A DNA stretch of 64,000 bases. Source: Phycisphaerae bacterium. Its GTDB lineage: Bacteria; Planctomycetota; Phycisphaerae; Sedimentisphaerales; Anaerobacaceae. Numbering within the stretch: position 1 is the stretch's first letter; the number at the start of each line of letters is the position of its first letter. This document shows positions 63,085 to 64,000 of the stretch, piece after piece. The DNA is taken from positions 1 to 64,000 of the forward strand of contig JAAYBV010000018.1 in assembly GCA_012744475.1 (NCBI GenBank), in the 5' to 3' direction. A program made the position numbers and the translations under genes. The notes under the pieces were generated by a model. It worked only from the letters and a program-made list of their open reading frames with translations, was not told the origin of the DNA and did not search any database.

Positions 63085-63942
63085 ATGGCGCTTGTCATCA
63101 ATGGCGAGAAGATCGAGGACAGGGAGATTCAGCAGGAGGCCGAGCGTCTGCGGCCGCGATACGAGGAGGTCTTCGCCGAGAAGGACCCGGCCGAACGCGA
63201 GGCCCAGTTGCAGGAGTGGTCCCGCGACAACGTGATCGAGCGTGTCCTGCTTCGCCAGGAAGCGAAGAACGCGGGCGCCGCCATCCCGCCGGAACAAATC
63301 GAAGAGGCGTTCAAACAACTGCGACAGCAGTACGACAGCGACGAGGCGCTCCACAAGTCGCTCGATGTCGACTCCGACGAGAAGGTGCGGCGCACGATCG
63401 AGCTTCAGATGAAGACCGAGCGCAAGATCGGCGAGGTCTACGCCAAAGCGCCCAAGCCCTCCGAAGAGCAGATTCGCGAGTATTACGAAGAAAACAAGGA
63501 CAAATTCCGCTCGGACGAGCAGATTCACGTCGCGCACATCGTCAAGTACGTCAACTGGCAGACGGACGAGGACTCCGCCATGCAGACGATGCGGCAGGCC
63601 CAGGAGCAGATCAGGAGCGGCGCTCCATTCGAAACGGTTGTAGGCAAATTCACCGATTGCGCCGACAGCGGCGGAGACCTCGGCTACGTCCTGCGAGGAC
63701 AGATGGTCGAGGAATTCGAAGACGTCGTGTTCAACCTCAGTCCGGGACAGGTCAGCGACGTGTTTCGCACGCGTTTCGGGTTCCACATCGCCAAGGTCTA
63801 CGACCGGCGGCCGCCCAGCATTCCCGCGCTCAAGGACGTCAAGAAGCAGGTGACCGCCGAAGTCCAGGAGCAGCTTCGCGAGCAGGCGCTCGGTGACTAC
63901 CTCGACGCACTGCGGGCCAAAGCCACCATCGAACAGGCGTGA
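63085..63942 (+). CDS. SurA-like parvulin peptidyl-prolyl isomerase without signal peptide
   Basis: A 285-residue protein. Residues 1-145 form a SurA-N-like helical region (REIQQEAERLRPRYEEVF, IERVLLRQEAKNAGAAIPPE). Residues about 150-250 are a parvulin domain (IHVAHIVKYV, SGAPFETVVGKFTDCADSGGDLGYVLRGQMVEEFEDVVF, in its usual blocks, FGFHIAKVYDRRP). Unlike SurA or PrsA it has no signal peptide or lipobox, so a cytoplasmic role is likely. AGGAG precedes the ATG. It is the last gene of the operon seen here; the final 58 bases of the window show nothing. Confidence 0.85.
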   Translation: MALVINGEKIEDREIQQEAERLRPRYEEVFAEKDPAEREAQLQEWSRDNVIERVLLRQEAKNAGAAIPPEQIEEAFKQLRQQYDSDEALHKSLDVDSDEKVRRTIELQMKTERKIGEVYAKAPKPSEEQIREYYEENKDKFRSDEQIHVAHIVKYVNWQTDEDSAMQTMRQAQEQIRSGAPFETVVGKFTDCADSGGDLGYVLRGQMVEEFEDVVFNLSPGQVSDVFRTRFGFHIAKVYDRRPPSIPALKDVKKQVTAEVQEQLREQALGDYLDALRAKATIEQA

Positions 63943-64000
63943 TCGGCTCGGCGATTCCGCCGCACAGACCACCTGCGCACCAGAACGGCGCCAGGGCAGT

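Noticed and set aside
1-64000. tRNA, rRNA, tmRNA, CRISPR array or IS transposase
   Set aside because: I scanned the intergenic regions for TTCRA-type tRNA arms, direct repeats with regular spacers and transposase motifs and found none I can support.

Overview
The window is a GC-rich (roughly 60 percent or more), densely coded bacterial chromosome segment. It carries five type II pseudopilin-like proteins with an [17 protein letters not shown]-terminus, an A-type RNase P RNA, many secreted carbohydrate-active enzymes and secreted propeller proteins. This combination points to Planctomycetota, most likely class Phycisphaerae. That placement is an inference from gene content, because no rRNA or other marker is present. 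I see no tRNA, rRNA, CRISPR array, IS transposase or phage gene.

Layout. 1-2303 (minus): a cut-off secreted LamG protein and a pseudopilin. 2532-9108 (plus): a likely operon of two tandem TolB-like propellers, an unusual lipoprotein fusing a formylglycine-generating-enzyme-like (SUMF1) domain to a histone-deacetylase-fold domain, then an MBOAT O-acyltransferase and a membrane-anchored SGNH hydrolase. 9128-10000: two small proteins, one a zinc ribbon. 10016-23744 (minus): a seven-gene saccharolytic operon running from an aldo/keto reductase through a six-hairpin glycosidase, GH2, a clan GH-A enzyme and two PL11 rhamnogalacturonan lyases to GH97, consistent with breakdown of pectic rhamnogalacturonan I. 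24050-26361 (plus): glpK and glpF. 26636-36655 (plus, with rnpB on minus): a pseudopilin, an Omp28-like protein, a membrane protein, a PolB-type exonuclease, a Tat-exported FAD oxidoreductase, a sialidase-like protein, RNase P RNA and a glycosyltransferase.

36670-48591 is mostly housekeeping: nadB, a lipoprotein, a TauE-type exporter, pcm, recG, trkH/trkA potassium uptake, an AT-richer HEPN protein, an RluD-type pseudouridine synthase and a TPR-like membrane protein. 48736-53859 (plus): an S55-family protease-like protein, a propeller protein and an orphan fumarase alpha subunit. 53881-56530 (minus): three pseudopilins. 56804-59550 (minus): rsmA, pdxA and riboflavin synthase. 59647-63942: a small helical protein, a SorC-like regulator, and a last operon with a membrane protein, a divergent thymidylate-synthase-fold protein and a parvulin.

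Between genes there are dispersed palindromes (three copies of a GGGGCGAAT-type hairpin at or just after stop codons), a MITE-like 66-base inverted repeat, a two-hairpin element with compensatory base changes, and a motif shared by two leaders. The most unusual items are the SUMF1-HDAC fusion beside an O-acetylation module, the divergent thymidylate-synthase-like protein, and the structured repeat that has become part of coding sequence in two glycosidase genes.
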